Part shown: positions 1 through 11,675 of the stretch, piece after piece | Layout: every line of letters begins with the position of its first letter | Position numbering within the stretch: position 1 is the stretch's first letter | Source of the DNA: Amaurobius ferox | Taxonomy: Eukaryota > Arthropoda > Arachnida > Araneae > Amaurobiidae | Reading direction: 5' to 3' | Length of the DNA stretch: 64,000 nucleotides | NCBI GenBank assembly: GCA_951213105.1 | Contig: OX578155.1 | Coordinates: 37,114,484-37,178,483, forward strand | Position numbers and translations under genes: made by a program | The notes under the pieces: model-generated | Seen by the model: the letters and a program-made list of their open reading frames with translations, nothing else | The model's database searches: none | Told to the model about the DNA's origin: nothing

Positions 1-430
1 TTGGTTTTAAGCAAGATCCTCAAATTTTTTATTTAAATTTTGAATATCATTAAAAGAATCATAACTTTCAATAACGTTATGTTAATGATCATTTCGTATG
101 TAATTTTTTATTCAGTTCTCTCGATAGTGCACGCTTTCAAATGAATTTATCAAAAATAAAGATTAAAAAGTATTAACTATCGTGAAATATGTATATATAC
201 AATATTATGCGACAATTTTGTTAACATCATTCTCGAGCATCCAGGTCGTTCCAGTCACGAGAAAAGATACTTTGTATAATGTTGTAATTTTATACTCATT
301 CTCAATAGTTATCTATAAACCCCGTCTGTCTGTAATGCTTGCAGTGGCGTATTTTGAAATTCGATTTGAGGGGGGGGGGGGGAGCAGTTTTAAATTAAGT
401 TTATATCAATCTCAAGGGTCTTAAATTAAC
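1..430 (+). repeat. Fragment of dispersed repeat family Y
   Basis: This stretch matches the body of the Y repeats found at 1500-2095 and 15390-16020. The block at 215-275 (a TTAACATCATTCTCG core, then a CACGAGA.AAGATAC motif) recurs at 15940-15990. A CCGTCTGTCTGTAATGCTTG segment at 320-345 resembles the start of a subrepeat near 16440. It ends in a run of G at 370-383. No open frame here is convincing. The boundaries are approximate and the end at position 1 is cut by the window. Confidence 0.4.
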
Positions 431-939
431 GGTATGCTCGAGCCGGGACATGTTTTATTATATTCGGGTCGGGTTGGATCAAAATAAATAATAAAGTCAA
501 AAATAGACCAAAATTGAAAGAGAAAAATTTGAAATTACATATGAAATAAGATTCTCAATTAGCGGATGAAAGTCTCCCTGTCCCCCATATTAAGTAGTAG
601 TAAGTTTGCCCTACGAAGAATGTGGATGGATAAATTAGAACCCGATACAGAAAAATTATAATTCTAGATAAGAAATTGAAAACTTATTTATTCAACGATA
701 TTCTGAAATCAAAATGAAAAATTTCCTTATTTATTCAACGATATTCTGAAATCAAAATGAATTCCCAACATTCATGTTGTTTGAAACTACAGTAACAGAA
801 AATATGTTCTGGCCTGGATACAGCAAAATAAATAAACAACGCCGATGTATTAAAAAAAAAAATGAATTTAATAGGGAAGAAATATTTTCCAAATTTCGTC
901 GCCAGAATTCCGCCAAACGTTACAGATGGAGAAATAAGT
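431..939. other. Gene-free AT-rich stretch
   Basis: No gene is recognisable. A CGGGTCGGGTT motif near 464-476 recalls the CCCGACCCG-rich block at 2540-2690, so these may be two ends of a decayed DNA transposon, but I cannot show it. A 28-bp phrase containing TTATTCAACGATATTCTG is repeated directly at about 686 and 730. Confidence 0.3.
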
Positions 940-1500
940 TATTCTTATGTTCTTTCCAAAATATTGAATTTTCGTCAATTAGTTGTGATTTTAAGTGATT
1001 TAGCGACATTCTTATCAATTTGGCGACATTTTTTTTATCAATTTGGCAGCATTTTTATCAATTTGGCGACATTTGCATCAATTTGGTTACATTTAAAAGA
1101 CTCGCCAAGTTGGCGATATTCGCTAAATTTGTCGCCAAAATTTCCTCAAGCATTATGGTCGGTGAAATAGGCTGTTCTTATAGTAGATAAACGACTAATG
1201 GCGTCCAAATACAAACCAAAATATCTTCTCTTATAGGAGATTCTTATATTCTCTCCAAGATATTAAATTTTCATCAATTAGTCTTTATTGATTTAGCGTC
1301 ATTTTTTATCAATTTGGTGACATTTTTATCAATTTGGCGATATTTTCGTCAATCTGGCAACATTTAAAAACTTGCTAAGTTGACGATATTCCGCCAAATT
1401 CATTGTCAAAGTTTAGCCAAGCATTGTGGTTGCAGAAATAGGTTATTCTTATAATAGATAAACGACTATTGGCGTCAAATTAGAATGCTATTACCCAAAG
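940..1500 (+). repeat. Z subrepeats, about 300-bp units (two copies)
   Basis: Two tandem units begin near 950 and 1245, each opening with TTCT.TCCAA.ATATT.AATTTTC. Each unit contains short internal reiterations of CATTTTTATCAATTTGGCGA and ends with a segment around GTTATTCTTATA.TAGATAAACGACTA. The same units occur in reverse complement at 16000-16570 next to another Y copy, so Z looks like the distal part of the Y family rather than an independent satellite. Open frames through it are by-products of the repeats. Confidence 0.65.
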
Positions 1501-2095
1501 CGTCTTCTCTCATGAAGGAACGAGCTAGATCTACGAGAATAATAAATTTATCGCATAATATTACATATGAAAAGTGAATATATTTCACAATAGTTAATAC
1601 TTTTTATGAATTTTATGTGATTTTTTGATAAATTTATTTTTAAAATGTGCAATATTTCGAGAACGGTTCATGCTAGCATTCTAAAGTCTGTCAATCGTTT
1701 TCTAATGAAAAATTACATAAGAAATGATTATTTAGGCAACTTTATTGAATGTTTTAATTTTTTGATGATTTTTCAAAATTTTATTTAACATTTTAGGTGG
1801 GTTCTGGACATTCGATTGCATGTAAAACAATAAGCTTCCAGAATTCACGGATTGTAATTCTTGTATCAAATTTCATTCGGATCGGTGCATTCATTCGTCA
1901 GTTATGGTCACCACAGACTCACTAACACACACATCCTTTCACACACACACAGACATCACCTCAAAAACGTTTGATTCGTGTTCAGGGATGCTTGAAACGT
2001 GCTCTCCCGTCGAAAACTCGAATTCGAATTTTCGACCCAGTCACAATAACTTTCCTTATACGTTATACTATGTATATAAGGAAAGTAAAAATAAT
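1501..2095 (+). mobile_element. Y-family repeat, Helentron-like, hairpin end at right
   Basis: The order is: the core phrase with TCAAATTTCATTCGGATCGG at 1867, then a CACACACACACAGACATCAC microsatellite at 1920-1960, then TTTCGAC and CACAATA, then a terminal hairpin at about 2049-2092 (CTTTCCTTATAC pairing with GTATATAAGGAAAG). The same order, in either orientation, is seen at 6255-7400, 15390-16020, 21605-22430, 24100-24745 and 25240-25690. This layout resembles HINE/DINE-1-like elements; that assignment is inference. It is non-coding. Confidence 0.6.
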
Positions 2096-2818
2096 AGATA
2101 CATAAAAAATAACTTCAGCTGTTATATATATAAATTGAGAATGAGATGCGTCGGTATAGGTTCACGACTTAACGAACTTTTCATTCCGAAAATCGATAAA
2201 AATGTTATAGAAACATAATTACGTTAGAAAATATTACAAAAATTCCTATATTTATGTGGATATTTATATAAATGCGAATGCTATCATTTACAAGATGCAC
2301 ACATACACCGTTCTCGCGATATATCCTGTTTTTGATCCAAAATAAGAAAATTCATAAAACATCGAAAAAACTCACTATTGTCAAATGAATGAATGTTTTG
2401 TAAATATTTTTAATCTGAAATTAATGAACAACATTGTTCAGAAGTCATCTCGAGCAGTTTTCGGATACGATTTTTTCAGTCTATTTTAGGTTTTCGGTGC
2501 TCATCTATATTTATTTATCCGTATCCGCACATAAGAGGTCTGCAAGGCCGAAATCCAGATTTTCACCCGGACAGACCCGAAATGCTAGTGTTTAAACCCA
2601 GCCCGAATCCAAAGAAACGTATAAATGCACGATCCGATCCTACCCGACCCGAAGACTAATGAGTCTCAGCCCGATATGATTTGTATTCAAATGTGTTAAA
2701 AACACGAATGTGGGGAAATTTTCTATGAAGAATTGAGATAAAAGTTTGTTTTTAAGCATGTATCTCTACGTAACTGAAATAAACACAGTAATTTAATATA
2801 CTTAATTAAAATTAATTT
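2096..2818. other. Gene-free stretch, with CCCGACCCG-rich block
   Basis: No coding potential was seen. At 2540-2690 several CCCGA/CCCGACCCG motifs cluster (GACAGACCCGAAATG, CCTACCCGACCCGAAG). Such clusters are common in termini of non-autonomous hAT elements, but no paired terminal repeat or target duplication could be found. Confidence 0.3.
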
Positions 2819-3106
2819 CTTCTTCTTCGACCCAGACCGTCCGACCTACCAGAAAGGTATAAGGTATCTGTTTGGACTGCCGGAAAGTGCCACTCAATTT
2901 AGACCGGAACCCAGTGGAGGAGGCATCCACAGGGACCGTACCCTCCTTCCCCTACCACCAACCTCTTGGAAGGACTTATGGACCCACATGTTTAACGTGA
3001 TAGTATTCCGCGTGAAAACACGGCGACAGTTTTGGCAGTGGCGGCAATCGAACCCGGGCCAACCGAGTACAATTCACGCGCACTAACCACTGGGCTGTCG
3101 CGTCCC
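2819..3106 (-). mobile_element. tRNA-derived SINE (SINE2)
   Basis: On the minus strand the element starts at 3106 with a tRNA-like head: an A-box-like AGCCCAGTGGTTAGTGCGCG and a B-box-like GGGTTCGATTGCC. A tRNA-unrelated body follows, with a (GAA)n-type tail at the left end. A perfect 13-bp target duplication, TTAAAATTAATTT, lies at 2806-2818 and 3107-3119, which fixes both ends. A second, head-truncated copy lies at 58511-58699. It is a retroposon, not a working tRNA gene; its movement would depend on a LINE machinery supplied in trans. Confidence 0.85.
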
Positions 3107-3119
3107 TTAAAATTAATTT

Positions 3120-3337
3120 AAAATTTTCGCAATGAATATATCCGGTTGGAGCGTACCAAATAAAACGTTAAAAACAAAGCTTGAGACTTCCTACCGCATA
3201 CTCAATGATAAATGGTATTCTTTAATTTCCCGCGTCTAGGATTCTCCCGCCACTAAGATTGTTGATAAATACTAGAACTGCTTCCTCAAAACTATTGAGC
3301 AGCAGCTGTGGTTGCACACGTAAGCAATTAATTTTTT
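3120..3337. other. Unassigned flank of satellite array 1
   Basis: No gene is seen. The last bases (CAGTA.AGGTAC, 3338-3349) resemble, in reverse complement, the sequence just outside array 2 (GTAC.GTTACTG, 14777-14788). The shared unit may therefore begin at about 3338, a little before the first satellite monomer. Confidence 0.4.
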
Positions 3338-5400
3338 CAGTAGAGGTACAGGGCTCCATTTCGCCAGCCCCCCCACCTCGGAATTTCAAAATTTCAATGA
3401 TGCCATTCGTTTGTACTACGTTTGTACCGGATTGTACCGTCAAAATTTTCGTTTGTACCACTTCCGGAACGGGGTTATTCCCATTTCAAAGTGGGGGGGC
3501 TGGCGAAACGGCAGCCCCCCCACCTCGGAATTTCAAAATTTCAATGATGCCATTCGTTTGTACTACGTTTGTACCGGATTGTACCGTCAAAATTTTCGTT
3601 TGTACCACTTCCGGAACGGGGTTATTCTCATTTCAAAGTGGGGGGGCTGGCGAAACGACAGCCCCCCCACCTCGGAATTTCAAAATTTCGTCGATGCCAT
3701 TCGTTTGTACTACGTTTGTACCGGTTTGTACCGTAAAAATTTTCGTTTGTACCACTTCCGGTACGGCGTAATTTTAATTTTAAAATGGGTGACCTTGAGC
3801 TCCGACAAACCCAACCTCGAAATTTCAAAATTTCGTCGATGCCATTCGTTTGTATTACGTTTGTACCGGTTTGTACCGTAAAAATTTTCGTTTGTACCAC
3901 TTCCGGTACGGCGTAATTTTAATTTAAAAGTGGGTGACCTTGAGTTCCGGCAACCCCCCCACGTCGGAATTTCAAAATTTCGTCGATGCCATTCGTTTGT
4001 ACTGGTTTGTACCGTAAAAATTTTCGTTTGTACCACTTCCGGTACGGCATAATTTTCATTTAAATGTGGGTGACCTTGAGCTCCGGCAACCCCCCACTTC
4101 GAAATTTCAAAATTTCGTCGATGCCATTCGTTTGTATTACGTTTGTACCGGTTTGTACCGTAAAAATTTTCGTTTGTACCACTTCCGGTACGGCGTAATT
4201 TTTATTTAAAAGTGAGTGACCTTCAGCTCCAGCAACCCCCCACCTCGAAATTTCAAAATTTCGTCGATGCCGTTCGTTTGTACTACGTTTGTACCGGTTT
4301 GTACCGAAAAAATTTTCGTTTGTACCACTTCCGGTACGGCGTAATTTTTATTTAAAAATCGGTCACCTTGAGCTTCGGCAACCCCCCAACCTCGAAATTT
4401 CAAAATTTCGTCGATGCCATTCGTTTGTACTACATTTGTACTGGTTTGTACCGTAAAAATTTTCGTTTGTACCACTTCCGGTATGGCGTAATTTCTATTT
4501 AAAAGTTGGTGACCTTGAGCTCCGGTAACCCCCCACCTCGAAATTTCAAAATTTCGTCGATGCCATTCGTTTGTATAACGTTTGTACTGGTTTGTACCGT
4601 AAAAATTTTCGCTTGTACCACTTCCGGTACGGCGTAATTTTTATTTAAAAGTCGGTCACCTTGAGTTTCGGCAAGCCCCCACCTCGAAATTTCAGAATTT
4701 AGTTGATGATTCCATTCATTTGTGGGACGTTTGTACCGGATTGTACCAAAAAATGTTCGTTTGTACCACTTCCGGTACGGCGTTATTCTCATTTCAAAGT
4801 GAGGGGGGAGAAACATCAGCCCCCACCTAAGAATTTGAAAATTTCGTCAATGCCATTCGTTTGTACTACGTTTGTACCGGATTGTACTACAGTAAGAAAT
4901 ATTCGTTTGTACCACTTCCGGTACGATGTTGTTCTCATTTCAAAGTGGGCTTGCTTTAGAAACGGCAGCCCCGTTCACCTAGGAATTTCAAAATTTCGTC
5001 GATGCCATTGGTTTGTACTACGTTTGTACCAAATGGTACCGTAAAAATTTTCATTTGTACCACTTCCGGTACAGCGTAATTTTTATATAAATGTGGGTGT
5101 CCTTGAGCATCGGCAACCCCCCACCTCGTAATTTTAAAATTTCGTCGATGCCATTGGTTTGTACTACGTTTGTACCGGATTGTATCGCAAAAATTTTCGT
5201 GTGTACTACTTCCGGTACGGCGTAATATTCATTTCAAAGTGGAGGCTGGAAAAATGGCAGCTTTGACCTCGGAATTTTCATATTTCAGTGACGTCGTTCG
5301 CATGTACTTCATTTGCATGGAATGTACCGCTAAAATTTTCATTTATACCGTTTCCTATATATAGTTGTTCCCATTTCAAAGTGGGAGACTCCATTTCGCC
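3338..5400 (+). repeat. Satellite array 1, about 14 units of ~146 bp
   Basis: The landmark GTTTGTACCACTTCCGG recurs at 3451, 3598, 3745, 3890, 4026, 4172, 4318, 4465, 4611, 4759 and 4905, with decayed copies at 5053 and 5199. The spacing is 145-148, with one 136 where about 10 bp are missing. Each monomer holds four TTTGTAC motifs, a GGTACGGCGTAATTT block, a GTGACCTTGAGCTCCGG block and GAAATTTCAAAATTTC. The first two or three monomers are a GC-rich variant with a 12-bp GC stem (3491-3502 with 3512-3523). Long open frames here come from the repeat period and are not genes. The array decays towards 5400. It is the mirror partner of 11733-14775. Confidence 0.95.
3491..3523. repeat. GC-rich hairpin inside variant satellite monomer
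   Basis: GTGGGGGGGCTG at 3491-3502 pairs perfectly with CAGCCCCCCCAC at 3512-3523 around a 9-base loop. A related stem occurs one monomer later near 3638-3671, and mirrored copies are present near 14455-14490 and 14605-14635. Only the outermost monomers of the two arrays carry it. Confidence 0.8.
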
Positions 5401-5558
5401 CCTTCTCAGTTCCGAATTTCCAATATGCATCAAATAATTAAAGAACATGCTTTTATGACAATAAAATTTATATATGTATTAAAACATACAAATACAAATA
5501 AATATATTTTTACAAATCAGCACATTTATTCAGTACATTATTCAAATATTTTGCTTAA

Positions 5559-5801
5559 GCCGACGCAGTGGTCGAGTGGTCAAGGCGAGTGTTTCCACAG
5601 CAATCGCTCGACCGCCGCGTTGTGGGTTCGAGTCCCACGTAAAACATGGATGTTTGTGTTGCGGGCGTAGTGTGTTCCGCCCCCCCTCTGGTGCGCCTGG
5701 GGCAACGTCTTAGGACGGCTAAATGGTTCACGTTCTGGCCGCTGACGAAAGGCGAATGACGAAAGTCAAGTGCCTGGCCATTAATATATATATATATATA
5801 T
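5559..5801 (+). mobile_element. tRNA-Ser-like SINE (SINE1), copy 1
   Basis: The head has an A box (TGGTCGAGTGG) and a B box (GGTTCGAGTCC) separated by a long serine-tRNA-like variable region. A body of about 150 bases (TGTGTTCCGCCCC, GGTGCGCCTGGGGCAACGT) follows, then a (TA)n tail. A perfect 13-bp target duplication, ATATTTTGCTTAA, lies at 5546-5558 and 5802-5814. Other copies are at 22749-23037 and 32785-33025. A Pol III promoter is expected from the two boxes; the TA tail is unusual compared with the common poly-A tail. Confidence 0.9.
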
Positions 5802-5814
5802 ATATTTTGCTTAA

Positions 5815-5945
5815 CATATATTTATACAAATATTCAACTCAATTTACATTTATATAAATATTTAGTTTAATTTACATTTTCACAAATATTTAACTCAATT
5901 GACATTTATATAAATATTTAGCTCAATTTGCACTTATACAAAGTA
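5815..5945. repeat. AT-rich ~28-bp tandem repeat
   Basis: The phrase CTCAATTTACATTTATATAA and variants recur at 5839, 5868, 5895 and 5923, a period of 27-29. It has no coding value. From 5946 to 6254 nothing recognisable is seen. Confidence 0.7.
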
Positions 5946-6254
5946 GCACTTATACATACTAATACGAATATGTAGCACATGTACATTGAAAAATTTGAAG
6001 ATATATTTCGGTACTTGTGAGTATTTAAAATAGGTTTCAGGAAATAAAGTATTTAAAATATTGATTAATTAAAAAATGTTATGTACCCAACACAATTGAG
6101 TATAATATAGTTTTAAAAGTAAAGTAGGAATTAGCTATCATGGATGTGAGAATTTGGTTGCAAATCATTTTAATTGCATTCATTTAATTTTATTTATATA
6201 AAAATTAGCGAAATTATTTTGCAGAAGTACTGCTTTTACTGTCCTGCATATTAG

Positions 6255-7400
6255 TTTCCCTATAGAGTATAGGGAACTTATTTAACTGGGGCAAGTTTTC
6301 AACGGAAGAACACGTTTCAAGCATCCTAGAACAAGAACCGAACGTTTATGAAGTCATTTCTGTATGTGTTAGCACGTGTGAATACACGCTAATATACTGT
6401 TACGACGTATTCTCTGGAATCGTGGGTGTGCGTCCAGGATACAAGAAAGAATCCAAATTTCTGGATAACTAACACGTTTATAAGCACAACATAAACAGGA
6501 ATAAGATACAGCAAATGGTTCGATAACTATCTCACAAGATTACTAAACAACTGCTAGGTACAGTAAAATAGCAATTAAATACTCAGTTAATTTCACAAAA
6601 CAGCGGATGCTATCCTGAAAACAATGACTTATCTCATAATTTCAATGTAGCTCGTATCACGTCAACTGCTCTCCAATTGAGCGATGACTCTTTTTATATA
6701 TTCTCAGTAGAAACTGCCAGAAGGGGCTCATATCTCGTAGAATACTCGTCATTTTAAGAAGGTTCTCGAACATTCGAAATGTCGCCAATAAAACACCAAA
6801 TCTGGCAACCATAGCTCGACAGTCCTGAAATGGCATCCCTAGACCCACATCATAGGGATGGCTGCCTGTACGGTGTTTCACTTCTGGTTCTCAAAAGTGC
6901 TTCCACTGAAGGCTTCATGATCGGGACAGTACATAGTGTATGTGTGTGCCTGTGAGTCGGCGGAGGTGTTATCTCACACGCGAATGAAGAGTTTTGAATA
7001 TAATTTGGTACGATTATTGACCTCAGTGTATACTGGATTCCAATTGATTTTAAATGTAATCGAAAGTTTGGAAGACCCCCCCGCCTCCCCCATATTTTGA
7101 ACGAAAGCTTGAAAAAATCATTAACCAGAACTTTCAATAATGATAAAAAAAAAAAATCATTTCAGACGTAATTGATAGACAAATGATAGAAACTTTAGAA
7201 TGTTAGAATGAACCATTCTCGAGATACTACACAAGTTTCGAATAAATTTTTGAAAAAATTATTAAAGCAAATTAAGAATCTGAATGCTGTTAAATGTTTA
7301 ATTATTTCATACATAATATCCACTTAGAAAACGATTGACATACCACATACGACATTTCGAGATATTGCACATTTTTCATGTAAATTTATTCAAAACATAA
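6255..7400 (-). mobile_element. Y-family repeat, interrupted
   Basis: The terminal hairpin (TTTCCCTATAG/CTATAGGGAA) is at 6256-6276 and is followed by TTCAACGGAAGAACACGTTT, as in other Y copies. The microsatellite and core resume only at 6905-7020 (GTGTGTGTGCCTGTGAGTC, AATATAATTTGGTACGATT). The body runs to about 7400 and contains AGAAACTTTAGAATGTTAGA and CTCGAGATACTAC phrases shared with 1640-1690 and 22340-22400. The missing middle is replaced by unrelated sequence at about 6385-6905. Confidence 0.55.
6385..6905. mobile_element. Possible solo LTR inserted in a Y repeat
   Basis: About 0.5 kb interrupts the Y copy. A stretch starting TGTTACGACGTATTCTCTGG (6397) has the TG start and promoter-like composition of an LTR. 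I could not find a convincing CA end with matching 4-6-bp target duplications, so this is tentative. There is no coding sequence. Confidence 0.25.
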
Positions 7401-7410
7401 TGTTAAATTA

Positions 7411-7775
7411 AACAAGAAAGATCAATCATGCATAAGCATTGATTATGAAACACTTTCCAACTGAAATGTAATTTCATTTAAAAATTTCTGAAATGTGATA
7501 CATTTAGTGGTGATATCTTTTACATTATCACAGTACTACAGTAATTTATTATACTTTTATGTATTTCATTTTTAATGTATTTCATTTTTTCAACCCGGGT
7601 TCAATGCAAAACTAATTGGGTGATATTATTCATTTATATTCCCATAGGTCCCACAGACCGTCTGAACAACATACTAAAATTTCATTTTGATAAAGTCATT
7701 TTTACGGCAGTTATCGTGCGAACGAACAGACAGAAGGAACAAAGTCATAAACACTTTTCAACTATGCTATAAAGT
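7411..7775 (+). mobile_element. H-family element, copy A (internally deleted)
   Basis: The 5' end (AAGAAAGATCAATCATGCAT, then AACACTTTCCAACTG) is present to about 7560. It then jumps directly to the 3' portion (AATGTATTTCATTTTTTCAA at 7574, CCACAGACCGTCTGAACAAC, ACAGACAGAAGGAAC) and the decayed terminal hairpin ending at 7775. Full-length copies are about 1.3 kb (46547-47850, 60199-61480), so roughly 0.9 kb is missing. It is non-coding. Confidence 0.75.
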
Positions 7776-9451
7776 GTTAATAAGGAAGAATTTCAAAATG
7801 TACATTATATAACAAAATTATACAACAAAAATAATAATGGGAATAAATAATATACTATAATTTATGACATAAAAGTCCTATAAAGTTCTTCTGAACAATA
7901 TTGCCATATACTCTAAATACATAATAATACAAGAAAGATCAATCATGCATAAACATTGATTATGAAACACTTTCCAACTGAAATGCAATTTCATTTAAAA
8001 ATCTCTAAAATGTGATACATTCAGTGGTGATATCCTTTACATTATACATTACATTACACAGTACTACAGTAATTTATTACACTTAAATATTTAAAACTGT
8101 ATCGAAATATAAATCATCTGATTCTTTATGCAAAATCAATGAATATTTCATTCATATAACTTGTATTCCAGACTCCAGAGCTAAATAATTTTGTGTGAAA
8201 AAAATTCAGCAATTCTTATGTAATTTATCTTACAATCGCTTGAGATATTTGCATTCTGCATATGTTAAAATTAGGCTTCGTTGAAGAAATAATAAAATTT
8301 TAGGGATCATTTAAAATCACAACTATTGTAATTGCATAGGCACGGAATTTAGGTACACAGATAATACACAGATAATATATGTGTGTATGTGTATGTACTC
8401 AAAGTATTGGAATCGTGCCGAAGATCGGAACTCGAATTTTCAAAGGATCTACACGTTTTGGGACTTCTAGAACACGAAAAAACTATTTTTAGGAAGACGT
8501 CTGTGTGTGTAAGGTTGTATCTGTGTATGTTTCTGTGTGTCTGTGTGGATATTACATCCACACTAATTGAAAAACTAATAGACCGATTTTCATACAATTT
8601 GGTAGGTATGTTTTTTGTGGGAAATCCTGATGTTCATTAGATTATAGTACGATTCGTAATAAAAGAATCTGCCTTCTTTGCGAAATGGCCGCAGAAATTG
8701 CCTTTATCCACTCTAGCTAAAAACTAATGGAAAAAATTTAACAAAATTTGGTGCATAATATTTCAATAACCTACAAGTGATTTATATACCAAATTTAACA
8801 AAATTTTGTATATAAATCATTTGTAGGTTATTCTACTACGATTCGGGAAAAAGGAACTGGCTAATTTTGCGAAATGGCCCGCAAAAATCGTTATATATAA
8901 AAATATAAGACTACGTGTGTTCAATTATATCAATTAAATTCCTATTTTATACGTGATTTTTGACAACAAAAAGAATAAGACTAACCCCATTACTCTAGGA
9001 CTAGCCGTTCCTGAGATATTCTAGTTTTTTCGCGTTTTCGCTACGCCACCTTTGACAATAAGTCCAGCTATCAAATGAGAACCAAATTTAAGTTTAACGT
9101 GTAAATTCAATGTCATTTAAAATACTTATGGTTGTTATTTTATGCAGATAAACTCAAATTATTATTGAATAAATAAAGAGAACGAATATGAGTCTGCAGG
9201 GAAAGACATGGGCTGTCCACATCAGAATTTTTAACAATATTACAACAATGATTTATAGAAGTGAACGGGGATTATTTTCAGGCCATTTCGAAAAAAATGT
9301 ATGATCTATATTTAAAGATCCATTAAATTTTTGTCGAATAAAATGTTCAACAAATTTAAGCTGTGTACCAAATTTTAACTCTCTAGGACGTATGAAAGTG
9401 CATTAAAAATGCCATCCAATAAGTATATCATGAAGAGTTATATAAAATTTA
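7573..9451 (+). repeat. Segmental duplication, copy 1 (partner 18482-20263)
   Basis: From the 3' part of H copy A, through a 155-base non-repeat spacer (7776-7931), the 5' part of H copy B and an X element, the sequence closely matches 18482-20263 in the same order and orientation. The match includes the same H/X junction near 8345-8400 and the unique spacer. It therefore reflects duplication of a block, not independent insertions. It differs by small indels and by the hairpin at 8764-8831, which is absent from copy 2. Confidence 0.8.
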
Positions 9452-9634
9452 AAAAAAATGAAAAATTGTTATCTACAAAATTTATTTTAAAATGTGAAGC
9501 CTCTCCCATATGCACTACGTTTAAACAAATGGAAAGATATTTATTATATAATATATCTCTCTTTTCTTTCTGGAAGATATCCCAAAGTCAGAATTTAATT
9601 GAATTTGTTTTTTTCCCTATATTAAATAATTTTT
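8385..9634 (-). mobile_element. X-family repeat in H copy B
   Basis: Read from left: ATTGGAATCGTGCCGAAGAT (8406), AACACGAAAAAACTATTTTT, a GTCTGTGTGTGTAAG/TCTGTGTGTCTGTGTGG microsatellite (8500-8550), the core CTAATAGACCGATTTTCATA and CAATTTGGTAGG, then phrases around GCGAAATGGCC and GTACGATTCG. The far end (about 9180-9240) is CTGCAGGGAAAGACATGGGC, the X signature also seen at 19990, 26700 and 48880. The terminal hairpin present at 27310-27345 is missing here. It is non-coding. Confidence 0.6.
8764..8831. repeat. Inverted repeat, about 29-bp arms
   Basis: AATAACCTACAAGTGATTTA at the left pairs with TAAATCATTTGTAGGTTATT at the right, around a loop of about 10 bases. Copy 2 of the segmental duplication has only the right arm, so this hairpin arose by a local inverted duplication after the two copies separated, or was lost from the other copy. 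Confidence 0.75.
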
Positions 9635-10003
9635 TTAATTAAAAAACTACTTAACATATTTTACTGAATTTTTTTTATATATTCTATGGGATAATGTGAA
9701 TATTTCCTAAAAATTTCGAAGCAATTCGTGAATTTTAAATTTACTTAAAAAATGTTTGAAAAATTAGGTCCCATAGGGTTCAATGTATTTCATTTTTTCA
9801 ACCCGGGTTCAATAAAAAACTAATTGGGTGATATTATTTATTTATATTCCCATAGGGCCTACAGACCGTCTGAACAACATACTAAAATTTCATTTTGATA
9901 AAGTCATTTTTACGGCAGTTATCGTGCTAACGGACAGACAGACAGACAGACAGACAGAATGAACAAAGTCATAAACACTTTTCAACTTTGTTGTAAAGTG
10001 TTA

Positions 10004-11675
10004 AAAAAAGGGAAGAAAGTATCGCCACATATAACACTTAGTAACAGTGTAGTAACACCTTCCACATACAATATTATGCAACATTATTCATATAAATCTA
10101 GATCATTCCATTCACTGGAAAAAATACATTTTGACAGTGATAGTAATTTGACGCCTATGAATTCGCCAATAGTAATTTATTTCATGTAATTGATATTAAA
10201 CAAATGTTGATGTCATTTCATGATATTGTAATTAAGTAAACGTGAATATGAGAAGGTCATTCGTTTGGACTAGTAATTTGCCCAAAGCACCTAATTTCAA
10301 TTGACGTCGTATTATTCTAATGCCAAAAACATTGTTCTGTGGACCTTGTACACCATTGTTTCGCCGTGAAAGAAGTAGAATCATTGCATTATGTAGGAAA
10401 AGTCATGTTCTGCCCACATCAGATTTTTTAATCCATTCTGAGCCAGCTGATAATTAATTTGCACAAGCAGCTTGCTAGACAATTCTATGAAACCAAACAT
10501 TGCAAATTTTCTTATTATTAGGCCAATTAGCAATTGCACACCAGGGTATCACCGAAAAAAGTTTAAATATGAATTGCAATTACTGCTTACAGAAAATCCG
10601 CCAAGAAAGAAGGAAGGCCGCCACTCTGACGTCGCAACCTTTCAGTGGACTAATCCCATATCCTCGAATGAGTATCAATTTAGTACTTGTGAAATTTCAG
10701 AAAATGTAACATTGAGTAATTAGATTGCATGCTATTGAAGAATTATCTCATTGTATACAAAAAATATAAAATAATAATATTATAACTTCTATCAGCATAA
10801 AGTTGTACAATGTAGCATTAGTAATATACTAACGTAATATTTTGAACTTTTTTTTTAAAATTAAAGTACCTGTACAAGCAAGTATTTCTTTAATTCTCTA
10901 TACTTTCACTCGAAATGTCTTCGAAACTAAAGATCGATATAAATAGTAGGCGACAAAAGTATGTATTAGAAAATTAAGTTTCTAATAGATTCCTTTTGAA
11001 ATTTGCCGCAAAAGGCAACACTCCTCTAGCAGGATGACCATACTTATCTCATACCTAATAGAAATATATTTCCTTGAATTCCTTTAAATTAAAAACACTT
11101 GTCAGAAACGTAAGGATTTCCCTCAAAATCTAAACTGCTGATTAATTTTAAATGCAGAAATAATGAAAAAATAGACCAAATTACTAATTAATACTCATAA
11201 CAAACTAAGATTAATAATTAAAAGCAATTAAAAGAGTTCAAAACATAAAACAATAAGAAGTTATCTTGTTGAACACCAATGTTTGTCACAGAAATGTCAG
11301 TTTTATACTGGAACGTGGTGGTGTCCATGTACACAACTAGTTTCAAAAATTATAATATTCCATTAGTAAATAGTCCCCCTTCTCAAATTTAATGTCTTGC
11401 ATATTTTCTATAAAGCTATAAAAATAATTTTATTACCTATGTAATTGTACAAATAAATATATGATATATGAATATCACTAGAAACATGGTATGATTAATA
11501 AAAACAATATGATATTTCTTAATGACAGATTAATTGATTTGCATAATTTTGAATCCAGGTGAATTTGAATTACAAAGTACAAGATCTTATTGGCATTAAT
11601 AATCACCTAATGACATTTTGCCTTACAGAAAAGACTATGATGGAAAATTAAACTGTAACATTAAGAAGATATATC
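10004..11675. other. Gene-free spacer between the satellite arrays
   Basis: About 10220-10480 is a decayed end of the X family: AATTTGCCCAAAGCACC, CATTGTTCTGTGGACCTTGT and AAAAGTCATGTTCTGCCCAC resemble 23920-24090. The rest to 11675 is AT-rich (poly-A/T tracts, no paired terminal repeats). No exon or RNA gene is recognisable. Confidence 0.5.

Larger units (their letters stand above)
7932..10003 (+). mobile_element. H-family element, copy B, split by an X element
   Basis: The 5' part runs from AAGAAAGATCAATCATGCAT (7932) to about 8350. The 3' part resumes at about 9635 (AAAAAACTACTTAACATATT) and continues through the CCCGGGTTCAATAAAAAACT and CCGTCTGAACAAC core, a (GACA)n run at 9937-9958 and the terminal hairpin around 9975-10003. 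The gap is filled by X-family sequence. Homologous uninterrupted copies show the two halves belong to one element. Confidence 0.75.

Noticed and set aside
3019..3106. Possible tRNA gene on the minus strand
   Set aside because: It is the head of SINE2, with a 13-bp target duplication and a second truncated copy at 58511.
3259..5044. Long open frames in satellite array 1 (and 11819-14728 in array 2)
   Set aside because: The ~146-bp period and low stop density create repetitive frames on both strands. The translations simply repeat the monomer and have no start context or family.
3338..5400. CRISPR-like array
   Set aside because: The units are contiguous 146-bp satellite monomers without unique spacers, in a eukaryotic sequence.
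5559..5660. Possible tRNA-Ser gene
   Set aside because: The Pol III boxes belong to a SINE head: a body, a TA tail and a 13-bp target duplication follow, and two more copies are present.
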